Source: Staphylococcus auricularis
Lineage (GTDB): Bacteria > Bacillota > Bacilli > Staphylococcales > Staphylococcaceae
Length of the DNA stretch: 64,000 nucleotides
Assembly (NCBI RefSeq): GCF_001500315.1
Contig: NZ_LLER01000002.1
Coordinates: forward strand, 124,001 to 188,000
Reading direction: 5' to 3'
Shown here: positions 1 through 8,700 of the stretch, in pieces
Numbering within the stretch: position 1 is the stretch's first letter
How the letters are laid out: every line of letters starts with the position of its first letter
Translations under genes and position numbers: made by a program
Notes under the pieces: model-generated
Databases searched by the model: none
What the model saw: only the letters and a program-made list of their open reading frames with translations
What the model was told of the DNA's origin: nothing

Positions 1-351
1 GCGAAAGCATGGTTACAAGAACATGACATTCCGTATACGGAGCGAAACATTTTTTCTGAACACTTGACTGTAGACGAAATCAAACAAATTTTAAAAATGA
101 CAGAAGATGGAACGGATGAAATCATTTCAACACGTTCTAAAACATATCAAAAATTAAACGTAGATATCGATGCATTACCACTTCAAGATTTATATTCAAT
201 TATTCAAGATAACCCTGGTTTATTAAGACGCCCAATCATTTTAGATGAAAAACGTCTACAAGTTGGATATAACGAAGATGAAATCAGACGTTTCTTACCA
301 AGAAAAGTTCGTACGTTCCAATTACAAGAAGCGCAACGTATGGTAGATTAA
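1..351 (+). CDS. spx: Spx global redox regulator, 5' end outside window
   Basis: The frame is open from base 1 and ends at TAA 349-351, giving 116 residues. The family is about 131 residues, so roughly the first 15 are missing, including the N-terminal CxxC redox switch. The visible part begins [11 protein letters not shown] and carries the ArsC-like fold with the typical [17 protein letters not shown] and RRFLPRKVR segments. Spx binds the RNA polymerase alpha C-terminal domain and reprograms transcription under disulfide stress. It is degraded by ClpXP with the help of YjbH, which is encoded 4.4 kb downstream, and mecA follows directly. Identity is very secure; only the start is unseen. Confidence 0.97.
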   Translation, partial: AKAWLQEHDIPYTERNIFSEHLTVDEIKQILKMTEDGTDEIISTRSKTYQKLNVDIDALPLQDLYSIIQDNPGLLRRPIILDEKRLQVGYNEDEIRRFLPRKVRTFQLQEAQRMVD

Positions 352-375
352 TCAAAAAGCATACATTTAATTGAT

Positions 376-420
376 AACCATAAAGTAATTGATATACATA
401 TTGATTGCTTTATGGTTTTT
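376..420 (+). terminator. Rho-independent terminator after spx
   Basis: The arms AACCATAAAGTAAT (376-389) and ATTGCTTTATGGTT (404-417) pair with one G-U and are followed by a T run. It separates spx from mecA. Confidence 0.85.
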
Positions 421-559
421 ACTATATCTTATAAGATAGGATGATTTCAAAACACAAGGCTTATAAAGGCTAAGCTAGTGCTGTTTTCTAGCTCACATAA
501 AGGGTATATGTTATTATAGGTATTCAACAAAGCTTATCAAATATATATAAACATATGGA

Positions 560-588
560 TTGTAATTTTTACTGCGTTCTAATACAAT
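560..588 (+). promoter_or_regulatory. SigA-type promoter of mecA
   Basis: TTGTAA at 560-565 and TACAAT at 583-588 are 17 bases apart, about 35 bases upstream of the mecA start. mecA therefore probably has its own promoter after the spx terminator. The rest of 421-559 is AT-rich with no other recognisable element. Confidence 0.6.
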
Positions 589-625
589 ATGGATACTATT
601 CATCGACTGTAAGGAGTGAGATGAT

Positions 626-1339
626 ATGAGAATAGAACGAGTTGACGACACAACAGTGAAACTTTTTATAACGTATAATGATATAGAAGCCAGAGGATTT
701 AAACGTGAAGACTTATGGTCAAACCGTAAACGTGGAGAAGAATTCTTTTGGAATATGATGGAAGAAATTAACGAAGAAGAAGATTTCGGTGTCGAAGGTC
801 CATTATGGATTCAAGTACACGCTTTTGAAAAAGGTGTGGAAGTTACTATTTCTAAATCTAAAAATGACGACTTTAACAATATGACTGACGAAGAAGCTGA
901 AAGTCAATTTGACACGCAAATCAGTGACCTATTATCTAATACAATCGATCAACATGATAGCTTAGAAGACTTATTTGAGCAACGTAAACAACAACAAGCA
1001 GCGGCAGAAGCATCTAAAGAAACAGAACAAGAAGATGTGCACATGACGCTTGTGAAATTCAATGATCTTGAAGAAGTGATTGATTATGCTTACCATAACA
1101 ATCAAGCTATAGATGAATTTGAAGATTTATTGTTTACACTCGATAACGAATTTTATTATGCGACTTATTTCGATCGTAACGTCACACAAGATGAAATCAA
1201 TGATTACTACAGTCAGTTGCTTGAGTTTGCTTCACCATCTGACCGTTCAGAGCTCTACTTAAATGATTACGGTAAAATCATAATGAGCCATAATGTAACA
1301 GCGCAAGTACGTCGCTACTTCCCTGATACAGAAGCATAA
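626..1339 (+). CDS. mecA: Adaptor protein MecA
   Basis: This 237-residue protein matches the ClpC adaptor MecA (also called TrfA in staphylococci), not the methicillin-resistance mecA. The N-terminal substrate-binding domain starts MRIERVDDTTVKLF. It is followed by an acidic, Gln/Glu-rich linker (about residues 110-140) and the C-terminal ClpC-binding domain (about 140-237). TAAGGAGTG precedes the ATG. MecA hands substrates to ClpCP and affects competence, glycopeptide and oxacillin resistance and Spx levels in staphylococci. Its position directly after spx is conserved in the genus. Confidence 0.95.
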   Translation: MRIERVDDTTVKLFITYNDIEARGFKREDLWSNRKRGEEFFWNMMEEINEEEDFGVEGPLWIQVHAFEKGVEVTISKSKNDDFNNMTDEEAESQFDTQISDLLSNTIDQHDSLEDLFEQRKQQQAAAEASKETEQEDVHMTLVKFNDLEEVIDYAYHNNQAIDEFEDLLFTLDNEFYYATYFDRNVTQDEINDYYSQLLEFASPSDRSELYLNDYGKIIMSHNVTAQVRRYFPDTEA

Positions 1340-1391
1340 TTGACTGAAATACGAATAACAAAAAGTTAAAAAACTTCATCATTATTTTTAA

Positions 1392-1427
1392 AAGCCGATT
1401 GAAAGCACATTCAATTGGCTTTTTTTG
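1392..1427 (+). terminator. Terminator after mecA
   Basis: AGCCGATTGA (1393-1402) pairs with TCAATTGGCT (1411-1420), one G-U, followed by seven T's. Confidence 0.85.
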
Positions 1428-1566
1428 TGTTCGGAGGATGTTCACACCATATGGCACGCTCACAGCTTGAATTAAATATTTACATAAAAGAGAAGTAAAA
1501 AGTCTGTCTTAACCGTGTATAGATGTAAAGGGGCTTAAAAGCACTTTTAGGTGGGAGGAGAAACAG

Positions 1567-2553
1567 CTGTTATTTGCGAAAGATGCTAATCAACAATATG
1601 TTTGGGCTGTAAATGCAGTGAAAGGGGAACATTATGTCTGTCCACATTGCGAACGACCAGTCATTTTAAAACATGGAATGAAAACCAGGCCCCACTTTGC
1701 ACACATGAGACATGATCATGGCACATGTTCTTATGGCGAGAACATGACACATTATGATGCAAAATATATGTTGGCACAACAGTTGAAGGAAGCCGGCTAT
1801 GAAGTCAATATAGAACCTCATATATCAAGCATTAATCAGTATCCAGATTTGCTAGTGGATGAACAACATGTTTTAGAAATCCAGTTATCCAACATACCTA
1901 TTAATGTGTTACAACAACGTACTCAAAGACTTATGGACGCAGGATTCGATGTGAGATGGGTGATCGCAAATCCAGTTTACTACCAGCATGTAATTAAGCT
2001 TTCGCAATATGAAAGTGCTTGTATTGAGACACGAACACGTGAATTGTATGCATGGTGTAGTACGTCTCAACGTTTATATATTTATGATGCGCTTCAGCAT
2101 ATAGGTGGTAATCGATTTTATGCACGGAGGCGTGTAGCTAACCTCTCTACCTTATTTAAACAAGACATTATGCCATTTGAAGGTAAGGTACTTAAAATGA
2201 GCGGTGATAAGATATGTCGCTATTTAAATGGTTGTAAACGACAACAGAGCGTCCATCAACCTACATTGAGCGCTCAATATCAACTCCGATTTACAGATGA
2301 AGATGTTTGTTACTTCTGTGGATTCATTTTGCCTAATCAGCTTTATATTCAAGCACATCCTATCTATTGGCAATTACAATTGATTATAATGATAGAAAAA
2401 GATCAGTTCGATATTCAGCAACTCCTTCAATTGATGAAACCAAGAGCTTTCGCATGCAATTTTAACCAAGACCAATTAATTAAGCACACCATTAAACAAT
2501 ACGTGCAGCTCTATCAACAATTGAAATATTATAGCGTGCAAAAAAAGCTATAA
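1567..2553 (+). CDS. coiA: Competence protein CoiA, probable CTG start
   Basis: CoiA-family nuclease-like competence protein. The first ATG/GTG in frame (GTG 1618) would cut into the conserved N-terminus. In-frame codons upstream read LLFAKDANQQYVWAVNA and run back to CTG 1567, which lies six bases after a strong GGAGGAG (1554-1560). No ATG, GTG or TTG fits that ribosome site, so a CTG start giving 328 residues is preferred. Visible features are a zinc-finger-like CPHC near the N-terminus, an HFAH motif, and a PD-(D/E)xK nuclease signature YPDLLVD...LEIQ (about residues 99-115). CoiA acts with DprA/RecA on incoming DNA during transformation. Confidence 0.88.
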   Translation: MLFAKDANQQYVWAVNAVKGEHYVCPHCERPVILKHGMKTRPHFAHMRHDHGTCSYGENMTHYDAKYMLAQQLKEAGYEVNIEPHISSINQYPDLLVDEQHVLEIQLSNIPINVLQQRTQRLMDAGFDVRWVIANPVYYQHVIKLSQYESACIETRTRELYAWCSTSQRLYIYDALQHIGGNRFYARRRVANLSTLFKQDIMPFEGKVLKMSGDKICRYLNGCKRQQSVHQPTLSAQYQLRFTDEDVCYFCGFILPNQLYIQAHPIYWQLQLIIMIEKDQFDIQQLLQLMKPRAFACNFNQDQLIKHTIKQYVQLYQQLKYYSVQKKL

Positions 2554-2599
2554 AATGAGAGAATATGAATAATCATAATCATTAGGAGGTTTACATATT

Positions 2600-4414
2600 A
2601 TGAGTCAACAATTATCAAGAGAAGAACAAGAACGTAAATATCCTGAATATACGTGGGATTTAACAACTATCTTTGAAGACGATGATGCTTGGGAAGTGGC
2701 TTTTAAAGAAGTTGAAGACCAACTTGGCGTAGAAGAACAATTTAAAGGCCACCTTGGTGACGATGCAGACACTTTATATCAAGCACTTTCAACAGAAGAT
2801 GAAATCGGTACAAAACTTGAAAAAGTCTATGTGTACGCACACTTAAAACAAGACCAAGATACATCAAATGATAAATACACTGGCTTTGAATCACGTGCAC
2901 ACCAATTAATTATCAAATTTAGTTCTGCATGGAGTTTCTTAGTGCCAGAAATTTTACAAATCGACGAAGCTACAATCAAATCATTTGTTGAACAAAACGA
3001 TGACTTAAAACGCTACGAATTTGACTTGAAATTAATCAATGAAAACCGTCCACACGTATTGAGCGCTGACAAAGAAAAATTATTAACAGAAGCACAAGAT
3101 GCATTATCAACACCAGACAATGTTTATGGCATGTTTAGTAATGCGGACTTAGAATTTGAAGATGCCGTGGATAGTGAAGGTAACAAACATCCACTAACGC
3201 AAGGTACATTTGTGAAATTATTAGAATCTGATGACCGTGAATTACGTCGTTCAGCCTATAATAACCTCTACGAAGCATACGGTGCATACAACAATACGCT
3301 AGGTGCTACACTTGCTGGGGAAGTGAAGAAAAATGTATTTAACGCACGTTCACACCAATATCAATCTGCACGTGAAGCAGCATTAAGCAGTAACTTCATT
3401 CCAGAAAAAGTACATGATAACCTAGTTAAAACAATTCACGAATACTTGCCTTTATTACACCGTTACACTAAATTACGTAAATCACTACTCGGAATAGATG
3501 ACATGAAAATGTATGACATGTATACACCATTAGTTAAAGATGTGAAATTCGATATGCCATACGAAGAAGCTAAATCATGGATGTTAGAAGCACTAAAACC
3601 AATGGGCGAAACATACATGAATGTCGTTAAAGAAGGTTTAAATAATGGCTGGGTTGACGTTTACGAAAATAAAGGTAAACGTTCAGGTGGTTACTCTTCA
3701 GGTGCCCATCTTACAAATCCATTCATTTTATTAAACTGGTCAGATACAGTGTCAGATTTATTCACACTAGTGCATGAATTTGGTCACTCTGTACACAGCT
3801 ACTTCAGTAGACAAAATCAACCTTCTAACTTGAGTGATTACACTATCTTTGTCGCAGAAGTTGCTTCAACATGTAACGAAGCATTACTCAGCGATTACAT
3901 GGATAAACATTTAGATGATGATCGTCGCTTATTATTATTAAATCAAGAATTAGAACGTTTCAGAGCAACGTTATTCCGTCAAACAATGTTCGCAGAGTTT
4001 GAACATAAAATTCACCAAATCGAAGAAGCAGGAGAACCATTAACACCAAATCGTATGAACGAAGAATATGCGAAATTAAACCGTGAATACTTTGGTGATA
4101 CTGTAGAAACAGATGAACACATCAGTAAAGAATGGTCACGTATTCCTCACTTCTACATGAACTACTATGTTTATCAATATGCGACAGGTTACAGTGCAGC
4201 TCAAAGCTTAAGTCACCAAATCTTAACTGAAGGTGAACCTGCAGTTGAACGTTACATTAACGAATTCTTGAAAAAAGGTAACTCTAATTATCCAATTGAA
4301 ATCTTGAAAAATGCAGGTGTCGATATGACAACACCAGAACCTATTGAACAAGCATGTAAAGTTTTCGAACAAAAATTAGATGCCTTTGAAGAACTTATGA
4401 ATGCGAAAAAATAA
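2600..4414 (+). CDS. pepF: Oligoendopeptidase F (M3 metallopeptidase)
   Basis: A 604-residue cytoplasmic zinc peptidase of family M3B, full length for PepF. The zinc motif HEFGH sits near residue 394 and is followed by the third ligand region in FVAEVASTCNEALL. It cleaves short peptides of roughly 7-17 residues and is thought to recycle peptides. AGGAGG lies upstream of the ATG. The gene follows coiA by 46 bases with no clear terminator between, so partial cotranscription is possible. The sRNA RsaE begins about 95 bases downstream, as in other staphylococci. Confidence 0.96.
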   Translation: MSQQLSREEQERKYPEYTWDLTTIFEDDDAWEVAFKEVEDQLGVEEQFKGHLGDDADTLYQALSTEDEIGTKLEKVYVYAHLKQDQDTSNDKYTGFESRAHQLIIKFSSAWSFLVPEILQIDEATIKSFVEQNDDLKRYEFDLKLINENRPHVLSADKEKLLTEAQDALSTPDNVYGMFSNADLEFEDAVDSEGNKHPLTQGTFVKLLESDDRELRRSAYNNLYEAYGAYNNTLGATLAGEVKKNVFNARSHQYQSAREAALSSNFIPEKVHDNLVKTIHEYLPLLHRYTKLRKSLLGIDDMKMYDMYTPLVKDVKFDMPYEEAKSWMLEALKPMGETYMNVVKEGLNNGWVDVYENKGKRSGGYSSGAHLTNPFILLNWSDTVSDLFTLVHEFGHSVHSYFSRQNQPSNLSDYTIFVAEVASTCNEALLSDYMDKHLDDDRRLLLLNQELERFRATLFRQTMFAEFEHKIHQIEEAGEPLTPNRMNEEYAKLNREYFGDTVETDEHISKEWSRIPHFYMNYYVYQYATGYSAAQSLSHQILTEGEPAVERYINEFLKKGNSNYPIEILKNAGVDMTTPEPIEQACKVFEQKLDAFEELMNAKK

Positions 4415-4444
4415 GGTAATCGCTTACAATATGACGAGTTTGTG

Positions 4445-4459
4445 ACAAATTTAATTTGT
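4445..4459. promoter_or_regulatory. Palindrome upstream of the RsaE promoter, candidate SrrA/ResD site
   Basis: ACAAATT-T-AATTTGT is a perfect 7-1-7 palindrome. It ends 13 bases before the -35 box, about -49 to -63 from the predicted transcription start, which is a typical activator position. RsaE is known to respond to the SrrAB (ResDE) system. Assigning this exact palindrome to SrrA is inference; a Rex-type site is the main alternative. Confidence 0.5.
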
Positions 4460-4472
4460 GGAGATTTTTCTA

Positions 4473-4501
4473 TTGATAGGGGCTTTTGTGCATGTTATAC
4501 T
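4473..4501 (+). promoter_or_regulatory. Promoter of RsaE
   Basis: TTGATA (4473-4478), a 17-base spacer and TATACT (4496-4501). The predicted start is about 4508, matching the known 5' end of the sRNA. Confidence 0.8.
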
Positions 4502-4508
4502 ATGAACA

Positions 4509-4607
4509 TGAAATTAATCACATAACAAACATACCCCTTTGTTTGAAGTGAAAAATTTCTCCCATCCCCTTTGTTTAGCGCCGTGTTAATAAACACGGCG
4601 TTTTTTT
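4509..4607 (+). ncRNA. rsaE: RsaE (RoxS) small regulatory RNA
   Basis: The roughly 99-base transcript carries two copies of the C-rich loop CCCCTTTGTTT, each preceded by unpaired sequence, at about 4534-4544 and 4566-4576. It ends in a terminator of GCCGTGTT and AACACGGC followed by seven T's. The sequence and its place between pepF and yjbH match RsaE of S. aureus, the homologue of B. subtilis RoxS. The C-rich loops pair with Shine-Dalgarno regions of TCA-cycle, folate and amino-acid metabolism mRNAs and repress them when respiration or redox balance changes. The gene has its own strong promoter and an upstream palindrome. Confidence 0.95.
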
Positions 4608-4726
4608 ATGCCTTATTTTAATGAATAGTCTTCGTAACGTCATTAACCTCATTCAACAATGATAAGATTCCCTGAATATATATCAGTTGGCACAAAGTTG
4701 AGTTAAACAATCAAAGACATAATAAA

Positions 4727-4760
4727 AGAGAAGCACAGAATCAACGTTCTGTGCTTCTCT
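4727..4760. terminator. Bidirectional terminator, 3' of yjbH
   Basis: AGAGAAGCACAGAA (4727-4740) and TTCTGTGCTTCTCT (4747-4760) form a perfect 14-bp stem with a six-base loop. A-rich sequence on the left gives U's for the minus-strand yjbH transcript. Confidence 0.85.
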
Positions 4761-4793
4761 CTATTTCGTTCAACATTTATCTTAACCATTCAA

Positions 4794-5582
4794 TTATATT
4801 TTTGATCTCCAGAAGTGCTCTTCTGGGGAAGGTTCTTTTTCGATTTTTTGTTGAAGCATTAACTTTTTAAGTTCTTTATTCAATACTTTTTCTGGCCATT
4901 CATATATCGTTAATAACTCTTGCTTCGTCACAAGTTGTTGTTGTTTAATATATTCTTCTAATGGTGGTGGTAATTTTTTCTCAATCGCCACACCCATTAA
5001 TTCATTAATAATGTAAGTATAAATGTGATATGGATAAAGTCCTTCAACCTTGAGCCCTTCTTCTTGAACATCTTCATTAAAGAAGACGAGGGAAGGGGCT
5101 TCGTTAATATCCATCTCACGCGCGATGTGTAAATCAACTTGTAGACTCTCGCGTAATTTTTGACAGTGAAGGTCTTCTTTAAACACTTCATAGTCTAAAC
5201 CTGCGTGGCAGATACAGTCAGACACGACATCTTCCGTAATAATTTCTTGGTTAGGAATAATTTTATTTTGTACTAAATGGATGAAACGTTCTGCACGTAT
5301 TCTACCTTGCAATTCAGCAGCTTTATAAGCAAGTGCGATATTATCATCATTAGACGTACTTTGTGCCTGACATTTCGTCAAAATACGTAATGATGGATTC
5401 AATATATGCCTAACACGAATGTATTTTTGATATTCGAGCCGTAATTTTGAAAGAATTGCAGACAACTTGAAACAATCTTTACTGAACGGGTCGAAAAAGG
5501 AATAGATTTCAATTTTATTCACAGGTGAAAGATTTATATCTTCACGACTATCTTCTTGTATCATTTTTAATTCTTCAGTCAT
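4794..5582 (-). CDS. yjbH: ClpXP adaptor YjbH
   Basis: Thioredoxin-like adaptor that presents Spx to ClpXP. The conserved start MTEELKMIQED at 5582 has GGTGG upstream and gives 262 residues, close to the S. aureus protein (about 268). Earlier in-frame starts run into the globin gene and look spurious. The DsbA/thioredoxin-like N-terminus includes YSFFDPFSKDCFKLS, with a single Cys instead of a CxxC pair, plus later cysteines (CICH). Loss of YjbH in S. aureus raises Spx and alters beta-lactam and disulfide-stress tolerance. It starts 17 bases after the globin stop and is probably cotranscribed with it. Confidence 0.94.
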   Translation of the reverse strand: MTEELKMIQEDSREDINLSPVNKIEIYSFFDPFSKDCFKLSAILSKLRLEYQKYIRVRHILNPSLRILTKCQAQSTSNDDNIALAYKAAELQGRIRAERFIHLVQNKIIPNQEIITEDVVSDCICHAGLDYEVFKEDLHCQKLRESLQVDLHIAREMDINEAPSLVFFNEDVQEEGLKVEGLYPYHIYTYIINELMGVAIEKKLPPPLEEYIKQQQLVTKQELLTIYEWPEKVLNKELKKLMLQQKIEKEPSPEEHFWRSKI

Positions 5583-5599
5583 GTTAATTCCACCTACAA

Positions 5600-5971
5600 T
5601 TAAATTTCGGTATTGACCATATGATTGGCAACTAAACACAATCGTTCATATAAGTAATCGCCAACACCAGCAGGCAATTGAGCTGCTTGAATTGCGATAT
5701 ACATATTTTCTAACCAAGCATCACGCTCGGCGTTTGTGATTCTGAACGCTAAATGCCGTTTTCTCAACATCGGGTGGCCATGTTCTTCAGTATATAGCTT
5801 GGGCCCTCCAAGAAATTGGGTTAAGAATTGCTTTTGTTTACGACTTGTTTCTTGAAAATCTCCTGGAAATAAATGGTTGAGTCGATCATCTTGTTCTACT
5901 AATCGATAAAAGTGATCAATCATATCATAAAGTGCGTCAGGTCCAATGATGTCATAAGGTGTTTGGTTCAT
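5600..5971 (-). CDS. Truncated haemoglobin, group II (YjbI/trHbO type)
   Basis: A single-domain 2-on-2 globin of about 123 residues. The start chosen is MNQTPYDIIG, the conserved N-terminus; an ATG four codons earlier (5983) has no ribosome site. Motifs include FLTQFLGGPKLYTEEHGHPMLR and the proximal histidine in RKRHLAF. Such globins bind haem and oxygen or NO, and are thought to protect against nitrosative or oxidative stress. Pairing with yjbH is conserved in Bacillus and Staphylococcus, and in B. subtilis the partner protein YjbI was linked to YjbH stability and disulfide stress. Confidence 0.92.
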   Translation of the reverse strand: MNQTPYDIIGPDALYDMIDHFYRLVEQDDRLNHLFPGDFQETSRKQKQFLTQFLGGPKLYTEEHGHPMLRKRHLAFRITNAERDAWLENMYIAIQAAQLPAGVGDYLYERLCLVANHMVNTEI

Positions 5972-6056
5972 TTTCTTCACCATATCTAAATAATATAATA
6001 CTAATATAACATGAATTTTTACATTTGGAAGTAATTTGACTTTTGGCCATAACAGG

Positions 6057-6644
6057 TCAATGTCTATGGTTCAGCTCTGATTTACGTGTGAAAAAACGTT
6101 GGACTTTATTGTTCGGTTTTTCATGTGTCATACCGAATTCTTTAAGTATTTCGTCGAATTGTTGTTTCCCTTGATCATGATCTTCAACTTCGAATTCTAA
6201 TTCATAATCTACACAATCTAAATAGCTACTTTTATCTAGTACTAATAAGTTGTCCCCAAGTTTACGTTCCATGCGTTCAGTCGTCAGTGAACCTAATACT
6301 GTTAAATCTGAGAGATCAACATCCATTGCTTTAAGTTGCTCTAAAATGTCCTCAGGTAAATCATCAGATTGTATCGTTTGGTCAATCTGTGGCACTAAAT
6401 CTATATCATGGTTATATTCAGTTAAGCCAACCTCTGCAGGCACTTTCAATGTCATTTCATATTGATCCTCATGTTCACGAATACGTAAAGCAGAATGATG
6501 CTCACGTAAAGTGAAATCCGTGGTTTCTATATAATAGTTCGTTTGAACAAAGGGTGTCTGTGATTGGAAGTATTTGTCATAAATGCTGTTGTATTGAGAT
6601 TGAGATAACAGCTGTTTGAATTCTATTTCGTTATGCGTCGACAT
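6057..6644 (-). CDS. CYTH-domain protein (YjbK-like, triphosphate tunnel enzyme family)
   Basis: A 195-residue CYTH protein with the signature ExExK near the N-terminus (NEIEFKQ) and alternating charged strands (LRIREHEDQYEMTLK; YELEFEVEDHD) that line the triphosphate tunnel. GAGGTGATT precedes the ATG. Family members hydrolyse inorganic triphosphate or thiamine triphosphate, or make cyclic nucleotides. The exact substrate here is unknown. It lies next to relQ and nadK, as in B. subtilis (yjbK-yjbM-ppnK), but on the opposite strand from relQ, so only the neighbourhood is shared. Confidence 0.88.
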   Translation of the reverse strand: MSTHNEIEFKQLLSQSQYNSIYDKYFQSQTPFVQTNYYIETTDFTLREHHSALRIREHEDQYEMTLKVPAEVGLTEYNHDIDLVPQIDQTIQSDDLPEDILEQLKAMDVDLSDLTVLGSLTTERMERKLGDNLLVLDKSSYLDCVDYELEFEVEDHDQGKQQFDEILKEFGMTHEKPNNKVQRFFTRKSELNHRH

Positions 6645-6855
6645 CTAATCACCTCTTAAGCCTTATTATGCCTCAGTTCACATTATAATTAAAATGATTC
6701 ACTCTATGGGAACATGCGATATTGCGCGTGTTTTACAGCATTTTCAAAAATAGCTCAACGGGCAGTACAATCAAAAAGTTGTGGTGGGGGTTGCGCGTGT
6801 GAAGTCGTCTTAAATTATGTTAAAATGAATAGGAACAAGGAGGATTAAACTCGGT

Positions 6856-7203
6856 ATGCGTATATATGTGAATGAAATGAAAGTTAAAGATAACCAAATT
6901 TTGTGCTATACTGACAAATCGACTGAAGGCTTTACTGAAGCAGGTCAAATGTTAGTAGATAGCGATAACTATGGCCTTGCCTATATTTTAGACGATGGTC
7001 AATCGTATTCTTATTTAATCTTTGTGAGAGAAACATGGTCCATGCTACATGAAAATAAAGGGAAACAAATTGTAGTCAATGACGACTTAGTGTTAGAACA
7101 ATTCGATAATGAGTTGGATTACATACTTGAAAATATTGAAGGAAATTCTAATTATGGTAAAGAATTCGTTCAAGAAGTAGAAACCATTTTTGAACTCGGA
7201 TAA
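6856..7203 (+). CDS. UPF0738 family protein (YjbL-like)
   Basis: A 115-residue conserved staphylococcal protein with AAGGAGG upstream. It has no signal peptide or membrane segment. Central segments [19 protein letters not shown] and [17 protein letters not shown] are strongly conserved in the genus. It matches the UPF0738/YjbL family in the same yjb neighbourhood of B. subtilis. Function is unknown. It lies 39 bases ahead of relQ with no terminator, suggesting one transcript UPF0738-relQ-nadK-pseudouridine synthase. Confidence 0.85.
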   Translation: MRIYVNEMKVKDNQILCYTDKSTEGFTEAGQMLVDSDNYGLAYILDDGQSYSYLIFVRETWSMLHENKGKQIVVNDDLVLEQFDNELDYILENIEGNSNYGKEFVQEVETIFELG

Positions 7204-7242
7204 ATGATGATGTGAGAGTTGACTGAAGCGGAGTGAGGCAAT

Positions 7243-7866
7243 ATGAATCAATGGGATCAGTTTTTAGCTCCATATAAACAAGCAGTAGATGAATTAAAAA
7301 TTAAATTAAAAGGGCTTAGAAAACAGTACGAAGTGGGTGATAATGCATCACCAATCGAGTTTGTCACAGGGCGTGTCAAACCGTTAACGAGTATTATCGA
7401 TAAAGCAAACAAACGTAACATCTCTTTTGATCGATTACATGAAGAGATGTATGACATTGCAGGACTACGTATCATGTGTCAGTTTGTCGACGATATTGCG
7501 GTCGTGGTGAATCTGCTAAGACAGCGGAAAGACTTCGAAGTGGTGGAAGAACGTGACTATATCAGTAATACTAAACAGAGTGGGTATCGTTCTTATCATG
7601 TAATCATTGCATATCCCATCGAAACGTTAAGTGGTAATAAGCAAATTTTAGCGGAAATCCAGATTCGTACACTGGCGATGAATTTCTGGGCTACCATTGA
7701 GCACACATTAAGATATAAATATGATGGAGACTATCCACCAGAAATTCAACATCGACTAGAACGTGCAGCAGAAGCAGCCTTCTTACTCGATGAAGAAATG
7801 TCAGAGATTAAAGATGAAATACAAGAGGCACAAAAATACTATTCGAAAAAGCGGTCGAAAAAGTAA
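7243..7866 (+). CDS. relQ: Small alarmone synthetase RelQ (GTP pyrophosphokinase)
   Basis: A 207-residue single-domain RelA/SpoT-type synthetase without hydrolase or TGS domains. Landmarks are YDIAGLRIMCQFVDD, the RDYISNTKQSGYRSYH substrate loop, and the catalytic-strand motif EIQIRTLAMNFWATIEH. It transfers pyrophosphate from ATP to GDP/GTP to make (p)ppGpp. In S. aureus RelQ is induced by cell-wall stress. It is followed 24 bases later by NAD kinase. Confidence 0.95.
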   Translation: MNQWDQFLAPYKQAVDELKIKLKGLRKQYEVGDNASPIEFVTGRVKPLTSIIDKANKRNISFDRLHEEMYDIAGLRIMCQFVDDIAVVVNLLRQRKDFEVVEERDYISNTKQSGYRSYHVIIAYPIETLSGNKQILAEIQIRTLAMNFWATIEHTLRYKYDGDYPPEIQHRLERAAEAAFLLDEEMSEIKDEIQEAQKYYSKKRSKK

Positions 7867-7890
7867 AATTTTGACGAATGGGGTGTAATC

Positions 7891-8700
7891 ATGCGCTATG
7901 CAATTTTATCAAAAGGTGATTCAAAGTCGAATGCATTGAAGCAGAAGATGATTAATCACATGTCAGATTTTCAAATGATTCAAGATGAAGAAAACCCAGA
8001 AATTGTCATTTCTGTAGGTGGCGATGGGACACTATTACAAGCCTTTCATCGCTATAGTCATTTGTTGTCAGACTGTGCGTTTGTAGGGATACATACAGGA
8101 CATCTTGGCTTCTATGCTGACTGGCTACCTCATGAAATCGAAAAATTAATTATCGAAATCAATAATTCTGAATTCCAAGTGATTGAGTATCCGCTATTAG
8201 AAATTATTGTGCGTTATAACAATAATGGATATGAGACACGTTATCTCGCTTTAAATGAAGCGACGATGAAAACAGAAAATGGTTCTACGCTCGTGGTAGA
8301 CGTCAATATTAGAGGAAAGCACTTCGAACGCTTTCGTGGGGATGGGTTATGTATTTCAACACCATCAGGCTCAACTGCATACAACAAAGCACTTGGTGGG
8401 GCGTTGATTCATCCTTCATTAGAAGTCATTCAAATCGCTGAAATTGCATCTATTAATAACAGAGTCTTCCGTACTGTAGGCTCCCCGCTTGTCTTACCAA
8501 AACATCACACATGTTTAATTAAACCGGTCAATCACGATTCCATTTTAACAACGATTGATCACGTCAGTATTAAACATAGAGATGTCAATGCGATACAATA
8601 CCGTGTTGCGAATGAAAAGATTCGTTTTGCTCGATTTAGACCTTTCCCTTTCTGGAAACGTGTGCATGATTCCTTCATTTCTAGTGAGGATGATGAATGA
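7891..8700 (+). CDS. nadK: NAD kinase
   Basis: A 269-residue ATP-NAD kinase (PpnK). It shows the GGDGT nucleotide motif near residue 45, NEATMK and the [20 protein letters not shown] segment of the NAD site. It phosphorylates NAD to NADP in the cytoplasm. GGGGTG precedes the ATG. Its stop overlaps the next gene's start (ATGA), so the two are translationally coupled. Confidence 0.96.
   Translation: MRYAILSKGDSKSNALKQKMINHMSDFQMIQDEENPEIVISVGGDGTLLQAFHRYSHLLSDCAFVGIHTGHLGFYADWLPHEIEKLIIEINNSEFQVIEYPLLEIIVRYNNNGYETRYLALNEATMKTENGSTLVVDVNIRGKHFERFRGDGLCISTPSGSTAYNKALGGALIHPSLEVIQIAEIASINNRVFRTVGSPLVLPKHHTCLIKPVNHDSILTTIDHVSIKHRDVNAIQYRVANEKIRFARFRPFPFWKRVHDSFISSEDDE

Noticed and set aside
626..1339. 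Methicillin-resistance mecA
   Set aside because: The protein is the ClpC adaptor MecA of 237 residues, not a penicillin-binding protein; only the name is shared.
2562..2586. Fur-box-like AT-rich string ATAATCATAATCATT before pepF
   Set aside because: It matches the 7-1-7 Fur pattern poorly and pepF is not a known Fur target.
5583..5639. Longer YjbH start overlapping the globin gene
   Set aside because: The extra 19 residues are not in the conserved family N-terminus and have no ribosome site; ATG at 5582 does.
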